From assembly GCA_009192285.1 (NCBI GenBank), contig CM018609.1, positions 823,282-887,281 on the forward strand: a DNA stretch of 64,000 bases, read 5' to 3'. This document shows positions 35,122 to 46,828 of the stretch, one piece after another. Within the stretch, counting starts at the first letter, position 1, and every line of letters starts with the position of its first letter. The position numbers were made by a program, and so were the translations under genes. The notes under the pieces were generated by a model. It was not told the origin of the DNA. It saw only the letters and a program-made list of their open reading frames with translations, and did no database searches. This DNA comes from Morchella semilibera (taxonomy: Eukaryota > Ascomycota > Pezizomycetes > Pezizales > Morchellaceae).

Positions 35122-36203
35122 CATTCCAAGTAGAACTAGTACATAGGATGTTTTTTTTTTCCCTTTCCCCTTTCCTCTTCTCGGCGTGGCGCCCGTGAGT
35201 GCAACTTGCATAGAGTAAATATATCCAGCTCATACTGTAAACTACCCAGTTAGCAGCGTTGTTACTGGTGCTGCACACAAAACTACATGTAGATAGGTAC
35301 ATGTAGATAGATACTCTAACGCATTAAGATCGAAGCAAGGAATTTGGCCGGCGGTGTAGAGTACACGGACCACCAGGCCATGCTTTTCTGGAAAGATGAT
35401 ATTTAGAGCTAAGTACTCTTGATCAGTGGTACATACACGTTCTTTTTTTTTCCCGCCCCTTCCTTGCTTTTTTTCGGCTGGTCCCTTGGATCATCGCGTA
35501 ACTCCCGTAACCACCCCACCACAGCCGTAGCCGCCTGCCATGAATAACAGCAGGGAGCATGATTGTACTACATACATACATGAAGCTACAAATCGGGGCA
35601 GATAGCTGAGCCGAGAGGAAGAGCCGAAATCCAGAATTTCAATCCCTGCCCACTTTGATTTTTGCTGGGTCAATCCACTAACTAAAATGATTTATTGTTG
35701 GCTAGGGTCCGCTGCATACAATGTATATTTATACAGTTATACTCCACATGAGCCTCAGTCTATCCATATCATACATGTAGTTGTCGTAGTGTGTGTGGTG
35801 TGCATGTGTCCTGTCAAATAATTTGCTTTTTATATCGGTCACTAGCATAAGTCAGTATTTCGGACTTCCAATTTGGCGCCTGGTTTTAATGATACATGTA
35901 ACAGCAGCAGCGAGTATCACTGGTAACAGAAGCATCAACAGAACACACCACTTCACTTCCCCAATACATACTTACATACAGTCAGCCAGCACCTACTTCT
36001 CTTTCCCTCGAGATTCGACCTCTATCATAACAGTGTAAGGAACATCAAGGCCCTATTCTATCCAGAAAAAACCGCACAGAGAGAAAGCCTGAGGAAAAGA
36101 CAAGGCGGGAGAAAGTTGACGAAGTGGGCCCTCCTCATCTCTATTCTCGCTGTCATATCAAGTTTACAAAGGTGTTGCATCGTTTACCCTAGGCATCTTT
36201 GCC

Positions 36204-39200
36204 ATGTCCGATGCTGGATCGAGATCTTATGAGACGCACTTCTATTGTGCCTTGTGCGGCGGTCCATTTGCTCAAGTATTCCGTACAGCCGTGAACCCCG
36301 CACAGCCTTCCTACGCCGCTGGGGGTAAATATGATATCTACAACAGCAACTCTGAAGACGCAAACCAGGAAGAACACGACAGAAATCAAGACCTTGATAT
36401 CAACAATGAGTTTAACGTATCACCACACGATAACCGGTGCATCCCCGAGGAGGTTGTTCGCAGTAACATGAGCCATGCGGCAAGTCGTAGCCGGGAGTTG
36501 CGGCTGCTAGCAGAAAAAGGAGGTCGCAGGCGCGGGATGATGGGCGAGAGGCGGAAGACAATACAGGCATACGACGGAAGACGCATCTCAACCAAACAGA
36601 TGAAATGGACAAAAAACCTGCGTGCTTTGGTATATAAGAGAGCGAACCACCAGCCATTGAGCACAGAAGAAGTCCTCGGCAGAATCGCATATCTCACAGG
36701 TAGAGGACTGGTTCGACAGGTGCAGAATTGGGCTGATGCCTATGCTTCCGTCGACGAGGAGGAAGGTGATGATAACTCCGGGGTACACACAGAGCACCCT
36801 ATCTTCTCAGATGAAGACAAACGGCACAACACTTATGGCTTCCACTTATATCAAGAACTTGGTCGTCCAGATTCTCGTTATGTTATCTCATCAATCCCAT
36901 TCCATGATGAATGCTGGTCTCTTCTAGACCTTGCGATAGAGGAGTCTGGGAAGGAGCGAGGAGTGAAAGAAATGAATGAAGTTATTCAAATGGATGAGTT
37001 ATGGGGTTATCTCAGAGGTTTGGTCGGCGTAACAGGAGTCATTGATAGTGCCATAGTACCCAGTTCGACCGCAGCAGCCTTATCAGAAGAACGCAGAGGT
37101 AGTGGAGTAGTAACAAGGCTAGGAGAAGTTGATTATCGAGAGGGGCAAGGGAGTGGTGATGGTTGGCAATGGAAGCATGAGGAAGCTCTTCATGTTGGTT
37201 CTATCCTTTTATTTTTATTGTTTTCTTCTTTTCGTCTCTAGTATTAAAGGACAATGTTAACATAATCCATAGTGGCTCGCCGCAGACCCCTCATTGATAT
37301 CGGTCCTCCGTTCACCCCTCTTGCCCTTGGGTGGTACTCGATCACGCCCCTATGAACCTAGAGCGGCCACCGAAGATCCTTTTCAATCAATGCCTCCCGA
37401 GATATTATTAGAGTTTTGTAAACTCCTCACATCGACGGATGTTTTCAGCCTCAAAACTGCTAGTCCTGCAGTTCACAATCTCGACCTTCCAACTAGCCTT
37501 TACCGACGCTTCTTGCGAGAGGAGTTTCGATACTTACCGACATTAGTCAACGAGGTAAAGGCTCGCGAGGCTATGCCTAACCAATCGGGACTAAGGGATG
37601 TAGATTGGAAGGGAAGTTTTGAACGTTTGCGGAAGCGGATGATGACTCCTAAACTGTTGTCTGACAGTGGAGACGAGTGGGATGCTGTGGATATAGGTCT
37701 GAAGAATCGGAATCGGATCTGGAAGATCATTAAACCTATGGCAGACGAGCTAGTAGAAGGCTCAGCTAAAATACTCCAGCATAAGTATCAAGCACCGGGA
37801 AGTAAAGCCGCGAGAACTGGGGTTGTACGGGGGTACGCGGGGGTTCGGACAGGGAAAGAAGGGACAACTCAGAGCGTCTATTTCGGTTCACGTAGACGAG
37901 ATCCACTATTTGAGGGGGAAGATGAGGGCTCGTTGGAGGTCGCCCTAGAGGTTTACAAGGTCCGTGTGTGGTTGGATGGTGAAGATGGGCCAGTTTGCGG
38001 ACTCGGATTTTCCATCTGCGACCTCCCAAGTCGCATGCCTTGGAGCCGCGAAGAGGACAATCCTATGCAGAGATTTGGTAGAAGAGGCAGTGCTTTTATT
38101 GACCTGGATGTCGGGCCGGAAGAAAAACTGACGGGGTTTGTCTTCTGCTTAGCAAACCATATAATCAGTGGAATACAGCTAGTTTACGACAACGACCGTA
38201 GATTCTCAAAAAGAATGGGACAATGGAACGGTAATTGCAGGAAAATTACCGCCCCACCTGAGTGGCGTAAGCTTGTTGGTGTTATTGGTTTTGTAAACTC
38301 AGCTGGATTCATCGAAACACTTGGAATACTTGAAGAAACTATCAATCGTGGAAGTCGTGACCAGTTTGGACCTTTACCCATTCCTCCGTCGACCGTTGAT
38401 CTCTCTCATGAAGAGGCCTCTGTCTGGAAGAAACTTCCTCCAGCCAACGCAACATTGGTGGAGCGCGAGGGATTACATGTTATGGATTGGAGAATGTGCA
38501 CGGGAGAATGGGAGATATGGGAAAACGGTTTCCACGAGGAAGGTGCGGAGACGACAATAGAGCAACGAAGGAGTTTGAAGGAAATTGTGGGTTATTATGA
38601 TGATCAGGCGTTGAGAGGTCTAAAGTTTGTTTATCGTATACATGGGGAGGGAAATCGGGAGTTCACCTCAGTTCTTGGGTCAACAGATGCCATCAAAAGC
38701 GACCGCATATGCTTTGAGGAGGGTAAAAAGGATCCAATGGCTGCTATAGTCATCTCCTTTGGCGATGCGGGTATTCATGGGATTTTGGTATGTTTGGGCG
38801 GTTCCGATACGGGTGGATGGAAGAGATTGCTGACTATAAGGACATAGTTTGTTACTGAAAGTGGAACCACCAGTGAAGTCTTTGGTCCTCGATATTTGGG
38901 AACTCATAAAGTCTTTGCTTCGACATCAGCGTCGAATCTTGATGGCCCATCGCACACAATCTTTCGGAAAGAAACTAATGGCGACATGATTGGCTTGCAC
39001 TGTTTGTATGATTACGAACAGAAAAGGTTCCTCCAGCTAGGCCTTGTACTCCTCACTGGTTCAGAAAGGCACGATGATATCTACGGTTCACAATTAAGGC
39101 GCCCCATCCCATTTAACGATATGACCGATAAACTTCAAGTATGGGACGATGGCCCCCCGCCCAGCAAATGGTCCATTGGTTCATATCCTGGAGACATGGG

Positions 39201-41032
39201 GATATGCGATCGTACTTTCCCTGAGGCTGAATACACTGGATGGGCATCGTTCGACTACATAAAAAGGATCACTATCTATGGGAAGATGAAGGGCATAAGA
39301 TTTTCATTTTCACAAGCTCAAGCGAGGGATAGATTCTTTGGTTATGACAATGAGAGTGAAGGGATCTTCGTCCAAGATATAGATTATGAGAATGGTGAAA
39401 GGATAATCGGGGTCGCAGTGTTGCCAGATGAAGAATCTACACCTGAGAGGACATCGAAGGACGCCCCCAGAGATGAGGAACTGACCGAGGGTACTTCTTG
39501 CGAAGGAGATTACTCGTCGCCTTTAAAAAGAATATACTTCTTGACAAACTGGGAACGAGCAGATGCTCCTAAACAGGCCAAATACCGCTTGTCGTGCCCG
39601 TACCTCAAAGCCATCAAGTTTGATTTCAACTATCACAAACTCATATCATGGGCACCAATCTATGCTCCTTCTGATCGAGATAGTGAATCTTTGAGGGTTG
39701 TATCAGAAATGGTAAAATACCCTTGGAAGTGCAGAACTGATGACATCACGCCGGGTGGGGATATCAAATCTACATCGCGAGTCGCGTGTGTGTTTTTCGA
39801 CGACGAAGAAGGAGGACGTGTTGATGCTGTGAAAGGTTATGTTAGCAATAGTGGACAATTCTGCGGGCTAGTATTTCGAAGGGGTGGTAATTGGTGTGAC
39901 AACGTCTTCGGACACCGTTCGGCCTATGAAGCGATGATGGAGCTAAGGAAAGGGGAAAAATTTACGTCTCTATATCTTCCTAACGAAAACACAGGAGCTC
40001 TAGCGGTAAGATTTAAGAATACATGTTATGAAATTGAGATCGCATCTTGCTGACCTTCTGAAGCTCTGCACGAATATGGGTAGGACAACGCCATGGTTTG
40101 GAATAGTTTCCGGGTCTGTGGGCCTACGACAAGCGCCTGTAGGACAGGAAGCCGTTGGAATTTATGGGACTTTGGATAGAGTAAGTGTTCTGTGCTTTCC
40201 AGCCGGGTACTCTCCATTTCTAATCCTTTCTACAGGTAATCCCATACTTTACCACAGGAGCTATCGCACTAGACACAGTAGGGCTTTTATACAGACCAAA
40301 GAAGGGTCCCCAAAGCCGTGTCTCCAGAAGAACACCTCAGCCGCCAAGAAAATCTGGTTTTCAGATTCTGGATAAGGCTACAAAGCTCCGGTGGTTTAGC
40401 AGTATTGCAGAATTTCCAACCAAAAAAATGCGTCTTTTGTCTTTAGTAGCCCAGCGGACCGAATTATACTCCGGTATCAGCACAGTTGGACGGGCATATT
40501 GTATCTTTGATCCATCTCAGCTGGAGCAAATCCTTGTCTGCGCCAATCTTTTTAGACACAAAGGAATCACGAGTATTCGTTTTCGTGGGTCTGAGAAGAT
40601 GGGTTTGGCCACAATGGGTGAATGGCCAGACAGAGAGCCCATCATTGTTAAGCCACGCCAGAGAATGAGGATCTCGGGCCTGAGTGGAGAGAGAATCATT
40701 AGAGTTAAGGTGGCATTCCAGAGGTCGGACACTGAGGACCTTATCGTAGGCCTTGTGATCGAAACGAACACAGGGAGGAGCAAAGCCATTGTTAGCTCAG
40801 AGATGTTTCCCGAAAAACCAATACAATTGTCAGATCATAACGTCAAAGTTCTTGAATGCAGGGAAGACGAAGAAATTGTTGGATTTCATGGCGTCGTTAA
40901 CGTAAGTTTGTTACGATCCTCTACTTCTTACTTTTTATTTACTGACTTGATACTGCTAGACCTATAATATACATGACATAGGATTGGTTGTTCGGAGTCG
41001 AGCTTGATTATTCTAAAACGAAGTCATACTGA
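36204..41032 (+). CDS. Large F-box protein with repeated C-terminal modules, six exons
   Basis: Exons are 36204-37193, 37273-38787, 38848-40005, 40064-40180, 40236-40901 and 40982-41032, and all junctions are phase 0. The product is about 1,498 residues. The N-terminus has a CALCGGPF motif and a basic helical stretch (QMKWTKNLRALVYKR), then FHDECWSLL, a layout seen in ascomycete F-box proteins. The F-box lies near residues 366-410 (DPFQSMPPEILLEFCKLL). F-box proteins bind Skp1 and bring substrates to an SCF ubiquitin ligase; the role here is by family. The remaining roughly 1,050 residues carry recurring beta-rich units (LRGLKFVYR, IHGILFVTES, MKGIRFSFSQ, FCGLVFRRG, EIVGFHGVV), probably the substrate-recognition part. 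The 60-bp intron 38788-38847 ends in TAG and is a multiple of three, so it can look like a premature stop. The protein is much longer than common F-box proteins, and two adjacent genes read as one is possible. Confidence 0.75.
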
Positions 41033-43960
41033 TCAAAGGGAGAAATCCCATTACCATTAATCTTGATATGTTTGAATTTCACTACCCCAAATTTATTTAT
41101 TTTCTATAGATACCCCAGATGGAGATATTTTGCATAACGGAAGGCGTTTCTGATTTAATTTTGTCGCTCTCTACTAACGGTTTCATTTGTCACATTTTAT
41201 GAAATTACGATTTCTTGTTGTTACTCATTCCTTTTATAGTGTGTGGGGGCTCTTTTTTTTTTTTTTTGGAAGGAGGAGACTGTTTGGTCAGTGTTCGTCT
41301 TTTTTTCTCTCTTTTTTTCTCGTCAATACTTTTTATGGGCGGCTGGGGTTTGTAGATATTGTGTACAGGCCCACAGCCACATGGATATCGTTCGTAGAGG
41401 GTTATATGCGCGGTATGGGAAAAGAGTATGATGTCCTGGTATATTATCAGATATATGGAGAATTGAATATTTAGGAGCCTATCATTCTAGGAGGAAAGCT
41501 TTGGGGGATCTTTAGTAGGTAACCGCATGTAGTAAGCTTATCGCATATCTGTGGAGATAGCAGAAGATTGGGTTGAATCTATCACCGTGTCTAGTTATTT
41601 CAATATAGTTGGCTTTTTCCTCCCCTTTCATCCAGGCATCGTTGTGTTCCACCGCTTATTACCTATCACTATACTACAATGAGAGAGGGGTAGTTGATTG
41701 CCATAGCCTAAGGGCTGCATGCAGTATGAAGTATAAATAAATAACTATATCTTTCACTGGTGGTTAGGTGCTGCCAACTTTTGAGGGGCCACCTCCGCCA
41801 CCGTGACAACCATGAACCAGTTCTCAGAAGTACAGACGGCGTATTTCTGAGGGAACCCCTCGGGTGCACGGTGCACTATGCGGCCTCCTTAAGTGTTGGC
41901 AGCAAAAGGATACTACAATGGCAGTCACCAAGGATCACTCGAAGGGCGATTCCCGAAAAAAAAAAAGAAAAAAAGAATACCTGTAGCAGCTGCCGCTTCG
42001 ATAGCTACGGGAGTTCTTTACGGATAAATTTTTAATTTTGAGTAAGAGTATTGGAGTGCAAGGTACCGGGATTGTTACGAGTGATGACTTGTGATTCGTT
42101 GGACTGCGGAGGGGGGGCGGGTGCTTTAATTTAGCTCTGAGAGCTTTCATGGCTTGCATCCATGTTATATCCGGGAGTTGTATTATGCATAAGATCTGGT
42201 CTATAGCAGCGAAATTAATATATATGGCGTGCTAGCTGATTGACTGGTTGGTTTCTTTGTGAATCAAGTTTCAGCGCACACAAAGGTTGCATGGACTTTT
42301 ATCCTTATCGTTTCGGCCCAGACTGCTTGAGAAGGGAAAGTGAACGGACGTATACACGTATTACCGCAAAACTTCAAAATAAGAGCCCGGGCTTAATGCA
42401 AAAGAACAGAGCATTAGGTGGTGGCAAGACGCAAGGCGACCAATTAGACGGCCTAGATTTGAGCCTTGAACCCGGGCTGTTCTTTCGAGAACAGACGGTA
42501 GAATTGATATAACGTTGACGTTTGTTTCCCGACGATGTCAAGCCAATATCTGGTTATTGGCACAGACACACCATCTATCAGGTTTTCTGTCAGTGCAAAG
42601 CGGTTCTGCACGAGAATGCGGGGATTTATGAAACATGTTTGTAAGTTTGGCCTCGTGGTTTAGGCACCTTTGTGGAAGGCCTAATTGCTACCTGACTAGC
42701 GCCCCTAGCTCAGTTTTTGTACCGTGGTAAACATTTCAGTGTTGTCGATAACGGGTGGCCCTAGGATAAAACGGGTCTGCTACGCGGTCATATATTGAAA
42801 TGCGAGCTGTGGAGTTGCCGTGGGTTTTGAGACGGAGGTGGAGACAGTTCTGCCCTCCGCTACACGCTTACCAGCCAGTTTCTCAGGGCAAGGATAGTCT
42901 ATATGGAGTGGCACTATTCTCTCATACAAATAATCCCTGGTTCTTTTGCTGTAAGCGTGTAGAGTAAGTGTGCATATTCTATCAGCATGCATATCATACG
43001 CAATGAAGCTCGTGATCTAAAGAGGATCTCTTAGCGTCATATCATCGGTAATAAATCCCCGGCGCCTTTGTAGCTTATGATTGAGAAAAAGAATTATTGC
43101 TTATATAATTATATATTATGTGATTGTCACTGAGATGGTACATGTAGGTGACACGTTGGAAGATTAATTATCCTATCTCTGATGGGGGACACGCCTTTGG
43201 ATCCGGTGGGGAGCGTGTATCCTTAACATTGGCCTCCTCCGCTCATCATCATATCGATCATGCATACATATAGGTAGGTGTTATCATGTGCACCAGCTTG
43301 TCTTACTTTATGATACATACATGTAGTATCGGGATTCTACACTTTCAATTCGATGTGCCGTGTAGCTTGGATTCTGATATCGACCCTAGCGAGTGGTCGC
43401 AAGATAACTGGGGGATAGCAGGTCCCAATTTTGGGGCGGGGCAGGCTACTAGTCCCCCCCAATTGCACTGGATTCGAGGATCTCGTATCCAGCGTATCGA
43501 AGATGCGGCAGATCCGGAATGTAAGGATTTCTTTGACGGCGCCCTGCATGATCGTAAGCATCACCGTTTATAAACCTGTTTTGTGACCCTGTCGCGAGGT
43601 GCGTGTGAGACACTTGTTTTTTTTTTTGCTTATGAACTCGAGGTCAGAAATTAGACCCAGAGTCCTAGCTTCCTCAATTGTGATCTTAAACGTTTGGCAA
43701 TTGACTGGTGACAGAAAGCAGGATCGAGGAGTGGACCCCACAGCCCGACGTCTGAGAAATGGGGGCTAGGGAGAGTTGCTGCCCATTCTGTAGTGATTGT
43801 CGTTCACATGTTTAGCTGCTACTATTTATGCACTTTCCTTCGGTTACTCGACTTCCTTTAAATACCCTTTTATCTCTCTATGCAGGAAACTCTCGATAAA
43901 ACAGCATGTTCTCCTTTTACCTAGCATAAAAACTTCAAAGTTTCTCCCTAGGTAGTTACA
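41033..43960. other. Intergenic region between the two F-box genes
   Basis: No supported gene. It includes the T15 run at about 41252, an inverted-repeat element (41769-41903) and a weakly coding-like patch at about 43364-43560 on the plus strand (SLDSDIDPSEWSQDNWG) that has no plausible partner exon. The F-box/ankyrin gene promoter is presumably within 43800-43960, where a pyrimidine-rich leader precedes the ATG. Confidence 0.45.
41769..41903. mobile_element. Inverted-repeat miniature element of about 135 bp
   Basis: The left end TGCTGCCAACTTTTGAGGGG pairs with the right end read backwards, TGCTGCCAACACTTAAGGAG. The interior lacks a gene. Target duplication is unclear. Confidence 0.6.
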
Positions 43961-44794
43961 ATGGCGCTCCTATCCCTCCCCGCCGAGATCCTTCTCGACA
44001 TTGCAGATTACCTCTTTACGAAGGACCTCAACCACCTCCTCCAAGTCAATCACCGCCTTTTCTATCTGCTATCTTCGACCTTCCGCACCCGTGTCTTTGA
44101 AGACAAAGACAATCTCCCTGCTCTTCACTGGGCCTGCAAACACGGCCACTCCTCACTAGTTAGGACAATTCTCGACAAAGACACATCTCCCATCAATTGC
44201 CCTAGGAACAATTCTAAAAGAACCCCCATATGGTATGCAGTTCGGGGAGGCAATGAATCCATCGTGAGATTGCTTCTAGAAAAAGGTGTACCTGGATGTA
44301 TCGAATCTAGAAACCGCCTAGACCCTTCACCACTACATGTTGCGGCACAGAGCGGCCACGTGGAGGTCGCAAAGCTTATACTGGAATATAGGGCGTTGGA
44401 GCACCCGGGCATTTCTTTGGGGTCTTTAGGTTCAGCGCCGCTAGCGGTCGCTGTAATGAGAGGGAACACACAGATGGCGAGGTTATTGATTGACTATGGG
44501 GCAAACATATGTGGCCGTGAGGTATGTTTCGCTTTGAGGATGTGCAAGTCAGAGGAGATTTTTCACTTGATATGCGACATGTTTTTGAGGGATATAAAAA
44601 TCCTGATGCAGCAGAACGGAGGCGATGGAAAGGGGGACTTTTCGTTCTGCCACGATGCGGTCGGGAGTGGGCGGGTGCTCATGCTGAAGGCGCTGATGAG
44701 TAGGGCCGAGTTGGTGATGGGGGGCAAGGAACATGGAAGGGCCTTGATGAAGTATGCAAGATGGTTGGGTATAATTGTACCTACGGAGACTTAG
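43961..44794 (+). CDS. F-box and ankyrin-repeat protein
   Basis: A 277-residue single-exon frame with ATG in a good context (ACAATGGC). Residues 2-45 form an F-box-like motif (LLSLPAEILLDIADYL ... LLQVNHRLFYLLS). Ankyrin repeats follow: residues about 50-80 (LPALHWACKHGHSSLVRTIL), 88-115 (RTPIWYAVRGGNESIVRLLL), 121-150 (PSPLHVAAQSGHVEVAKLIL) and 160-190 (SAPLAVAVMRGNTQMARLLI). The tail from about residue 195 looks like weaker ankyrin-like helices. Fungal proteins of this kind are common and likely link a Skp1-type ligase to partners bound by the ankyrin stack; substrates are unknown. It is unrelated in sequence to the large F-box gene upstream apart from the F-box. No intron is needed. Confidence 0.85.
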   Translation: MALLSLPAEILLDIADYLFTKDLNHLLQVNHRLFYLLSSTFRTRVFEDKDNLPALHWACKHGHSSLVRTILDKDTSPINCPRNNSKRTPIWYAVRGGNESIVRLLLEKGVPGCIESRNRLDPSPLHVAAQSGHVEVAKLILEYRALEHPGISLGSLGSAPLAVAVMRGNTQMARLLIDYGANICGREVCFALRMCKSEEIFHLICDMFLRDIKILMQQNGGDGKGDFSFCHDAVGSGRVLMLKALMSRAELVMGGKEHGRALMKYARWLGIIVPTET

Positions 44795-44924
44795 ATTCAA
44801 AATCTATGATTGAGCAAATTCCGGCACTCAATCCCTCCAGATTTTCATTTTGAGTAGCTTGTAGCTTTAAAGAAGCTGCAGGTTAAGTTTTGTTGGTAAT
44901 GGCGGTAAAAAGTAGCGTTATGTA

Positions 44925-45003
44925 CTACGGCGTCAAGGGTAAGTGAGTAGAACGTAGCAACGTAAACCGCACCGCCGCGCTCTACTCACCCTTAACACTG
45001 GAG
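44925..45003. mobile_element. 79-bp TA-flanked fold-back element
   Basis: The left arm CTACGGCGTCAAGGGTAAG and the right arm (read backwards CTCCAGTGTTAAGGGTGAG) form imperfect inverted repeats of about 27 bp, flanked by TA at 44923-44924 and 45004-45005. The loop is GC-rich (ACCGCACCGCCGCG). Confidence 0.7.
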
Positions 45004-45689
45004 TACATACAAGATATATCGATCCAGGTAAGCCATTTAGATATAAACAAGAATCTCATCTACATCTCTGCTGTTACGCTCTTATTCTGTGGTTAGCAGG
45101 ACGTACTGCAGTCAAAGTGGCAGAAACCATCTTGTCTAGATATCCTAGATGTCACCAACACCCAGCGTACTCACTCACTCTCGCTAGGTCCTCACCTCCA
45201 CCATAGAAGAAAATATACATCACCACAGTATCGAGCACTGGAATCAAGACTAGGCTAACCTCCCCCCCCATATCTAGCTAGCCTCTAGAGTTTGAGCTCA
45301 TTTTTCATTTGTACCCCCGCCCCTACTTCCATCCAATTCCTTAGCCACACATATAGGGAAGCCCCTACCCAAAAGTTTCCGTGAAGAAGCCTAAAAGCAG
45401 TTGAGTGGCGAAACCCACACAAATCTACCTAGCAATGGGTTAATTCTCCACTAAGATATCTTATTACACCATAACCACACTTTCTTTTTTTACCAATTCA
45501 AAAATGTGCACAGGGGCTTCCTTCTCCCAAGGGTCGGAATATTTCATCTACCGGGGCTGATGTGGGGTAGCAAGGTGTGTGTTTTTGTGCCCGCGGGGTA
45601 GGTGGCGGGGGTTGGCGGGGAAGTTGTATGTGGGGGTGGGGGAATGGGATCATAGTGTATCACTCGGTTTTGTAGGTTTGTATATATAC

Positions 45690-45881
45690 AGCCGCGTCCG
45701 CAAAAATCTTGGCAACCCTGAACGAACAAACTATTTTTTTTCACAAAACAGCCGTACAAAGTGCTGTGATATACAGCAGTATGGGAAATATCTAACTATA
45801 GATTTTTCACGATTTGGACGATTTGGACACATGGGCTTCGGGACTAGGGGTGCCAAAACTTTATAATTACGGACGCGGTGG
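45690..45881. mobile_element. Inverted-repeat miniature element of about 190 bp
   Basis: AGCCGCGTCCGCAAAAATCT at the left pairs imperfectly with the right end read backwards (CACCGCGTCCGTAATTATAA). Inside both ends lies TTGGCA(A)CCC(T). The layout suits a Tc1/mariner-derived element. Exact borders are uncertain. Confidence 0.6.
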
Positions 45882-46828
45882 GGCATAGGAATGCCGATCG
45901 CTCGGGACACACATACATTGTATACACGCGATGGATGAATACATGTATGATACTCACTCATAGCCCCCCCCCCCCCCCTGCACCCCCATCTAGAGATTAA
46001 ATCATTACGAGCTTCTTGCACAATCCCAGATACACATACATCCACCGTGGCCCCGACCGGCGGGGCCCAGATGGCGGTGTTGTATTATGTGTACTAAGAT
46101 CTATATCTAGAGCGCGCCCTGCCTTGAGGAGATATCTTGGTATTTAAATCCCACATCCCACATCCCACATTCCCATCCCATCCCCCCTACCTACTTATTT
46201 AGCAATAAATAAAAATAAAAAACAAATAAAAAAAAAGGCCCATGTCTAATTACAAGCAACTAGAGTATACCGGGTATTAGTTTTCTCTTTCTCTCTTCTT
46301 CTCCCTCTCTCTCTCCCTCCCTCTCTCCATCTCTCTTTTTTTCTTTTTTTTTCACCCTTCTCCCTCTCTCCATAGCTGCACCACCCCCACCACCACCACA
46401 GCCACTCAAGGAAAACACTCGATCAGCTGCACTAGCTAGTTCAGTAAACACACAAATAGTCAATAAAATCACAAGAAAGAAAGGGGGAAAAAAAAAAAAC
46501 CAGAACCGCGATTTGTAAAAGAGCAAGAGTGAGCTAACCCCGGCCACTCCCGGCCCCCGAGAATGAAATAATACAAAGGGAAAAGAAAACCAGTCCAAAT
46601 ACCGGTCCCAATCCAACCCAATTCAACCAAGGGAATCAAAAAGAAGGGAAGAAAAATCCACAGAACGCAAAAAAGAAAAAAAGAAAGAAAAAAAAACGAC
46701 CCTCATGCCCGCCATGCAGTAACCGCAAACCAACAAAAAAACCACAAACCATCGATATATGGAATATAACAAGTAAAAAAAAAATAAAAAAAATAAACCT
46801 CCCCACCCAATCTAACTATAACACCGGG

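Larger units (their letters stand above)
22407..36203. other. Gene desert of about 13.8 kb
   Basis: No supported gene in six frames: open frames stay below about 120 codons and show no conserved-looking motifs or splice-consistent joins. It holds a TA-flanked miniature element (24477-24698), a fold-back element (about 33496-33626), an imperfect direct repeat (about 23846-24060), a G17 run (34690-34706), a (TC)n tract (35099-35121) and many TACATGTA palindromes (for example 24367, 24700, 25028, 32320, 33480, 33997, 34244, 35024, 35285). Decayed transposons too old to recognise may make up much of it. Confidence 0.55.
44795..46828. other. Intergenic region with two miniature elements, downstream of the NIPA-type gene
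   Basis: This lies between two convergent genes and should hold both 3' untranslated regions. It contains miniature elements at 44925-45003 and about 45690-45881, a C15 run (45965-45979), CT-rich tracts (46284-46365) and A-rich tracts (46205-46235, 46650-46800). The A-rich part adjacent to 46829 is probably the 3' untranslated region of the minus-strand gene. Confidence 0.5.

Noticed and set aside
38845-38847. Premature stop in the large F-box gene
   Set aside because: It is the last triplet of a good GT-AG intron (38788-38847) with a GCTGAC branch-like site; the flanking frame is the same and continues the family-like sequence.
43286-43573. Open frame with SLDSDIDPSEWSQDNWG
   Set aside because: Possible exon fragment, but no in-frame neighbour exon could be joined at plausible splice sites.
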